Shown here piece after piece: positions 12,547 through 12,578 of a DNA stretch of 12,578 bases. The DNA is taken from contig CAAGLV010000174.1 in assembly GCA_900770875.1 (NCBI GenBank), forward strand, positions 1 through 12,578, in the 5' to 3' direction. Under the pieces are notes generated by a model, which was not told where the DNA came from, did no database searches, and worked only from the letters and a program-made list of their open reading frames with translations. The position numbers were made by a program, and so were the translations under genes. How positions within the stretch are numbered: position 1 is the first letter of the stretch; the number at the start of each line of letters is the position of its first letter. The DNA comes from Flavobacteriales bacterium (GTDB taxonomy: Bacteria; Bacteroidota; Bacteroidia; Flavobacteriales; Weeksellaceae).

Positions 12547-12578
12547 AGATCGGAAGAGCACACGTCTGAACTCCAGTC
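12547..12578 (+). other. Sequencing adapter (Illumina TruSeq read 1), not genomic
   Basis: The 32 bases match the start of the well-known TruSeq adapter, beginning AGATCGGAAGAGCACACGTC and ending CTCCAGTC. The composition also changes abruptly from AT-rich coding sequence. It is appended directly to the interrupted gabD-like gene and runs to the end of the window, so the record ends in untrimmed adapter. Confidence 0.97.

Overview
The window is an AT-rich stretch of chromosome from a member of the Bacteroidota, most likely class Flavobacteriia; a Weeksellaceae-type genus is a guess from protein resemblance only. Three things support this. Promoters have the Bacteroidota -7 element TAnnTTTG instead of a sigma-70 type -10 box. 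Genes lack Shine-Dalgarno sequences and instead have A/T-rich leaders. The gene families (a human-type PurB, TlpA-like lipoprotein thioredoxins, a polyprenyl synthase opening with an IKxPI-type sequence) look flavobacterial. The content is mostly housekeeping; there is no prophage, insertion sequence, CRISPR array, RNA gene or defence cluster. The last 32 bases are not genomic: they match the Illumina TruSeq read-1 adapter, so the right edge is an untrimmed contig end.

Layout. Positions 1-443 hold the C-terminal third of purA, closed by a hairpin terminator. Positions 518-2839 carry a fructosamine-kinase-family gene and purB, which end at a bidirectional terminator facing a leftward TlpA-like lipoprotein thioredoxin (2903-3472). 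Between that gene and queA lies a divergent promoter region with two exact TAnnTTTG elements. The rightward unit 3601-7662 is queA, rlmN, a secreted propeller-like protein of unknown function and a long-chain polyprenyl diphosphate synthase. Its gaps are 8, 14 and 11 bases, and it has one clear promoter and one clear terminator. After a 219-base regulatory gap comes mgtC (7882-8589), which converges across a shared terminator with the leftward pair aminotransferase then murB (10894 down to 8660). Rightward from 10995 are three small envelope-type genes: a YtxH-domain protein, a holin-superfamily membrane protein and an unknown basic protein. They end at a terminator shared with the leftward, 5'-truncated succinate-semialdehyde dehydrogenase gene.

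How the genes relate. purA and purB provide the adenylosuccinate synthetase and lyase steps of AMP synthesis. QueA and RlmN both modify the anticodon loop of tRNAs, and RlmN also modifies 23S rRNA. The polyprenyl synthase supplies isoprenoid chains for quinone or lipid carriers, and MurB makes the peptidoglycan precursor UDP-MurNAc. The YtxH/holin/unknown trio resembles the E. coli yqjD-yqjE-yqjK operon in size, order and architecture.

The parts least explained by known biology are the leader region of mgtC (a short ORF whose stop codon lies in one arm of a perfect inverted repeat), the yqjDEK-like trio, and the secreted propeller-like protein inside the tRNA-modification operon. No clearly new biological system is visible.
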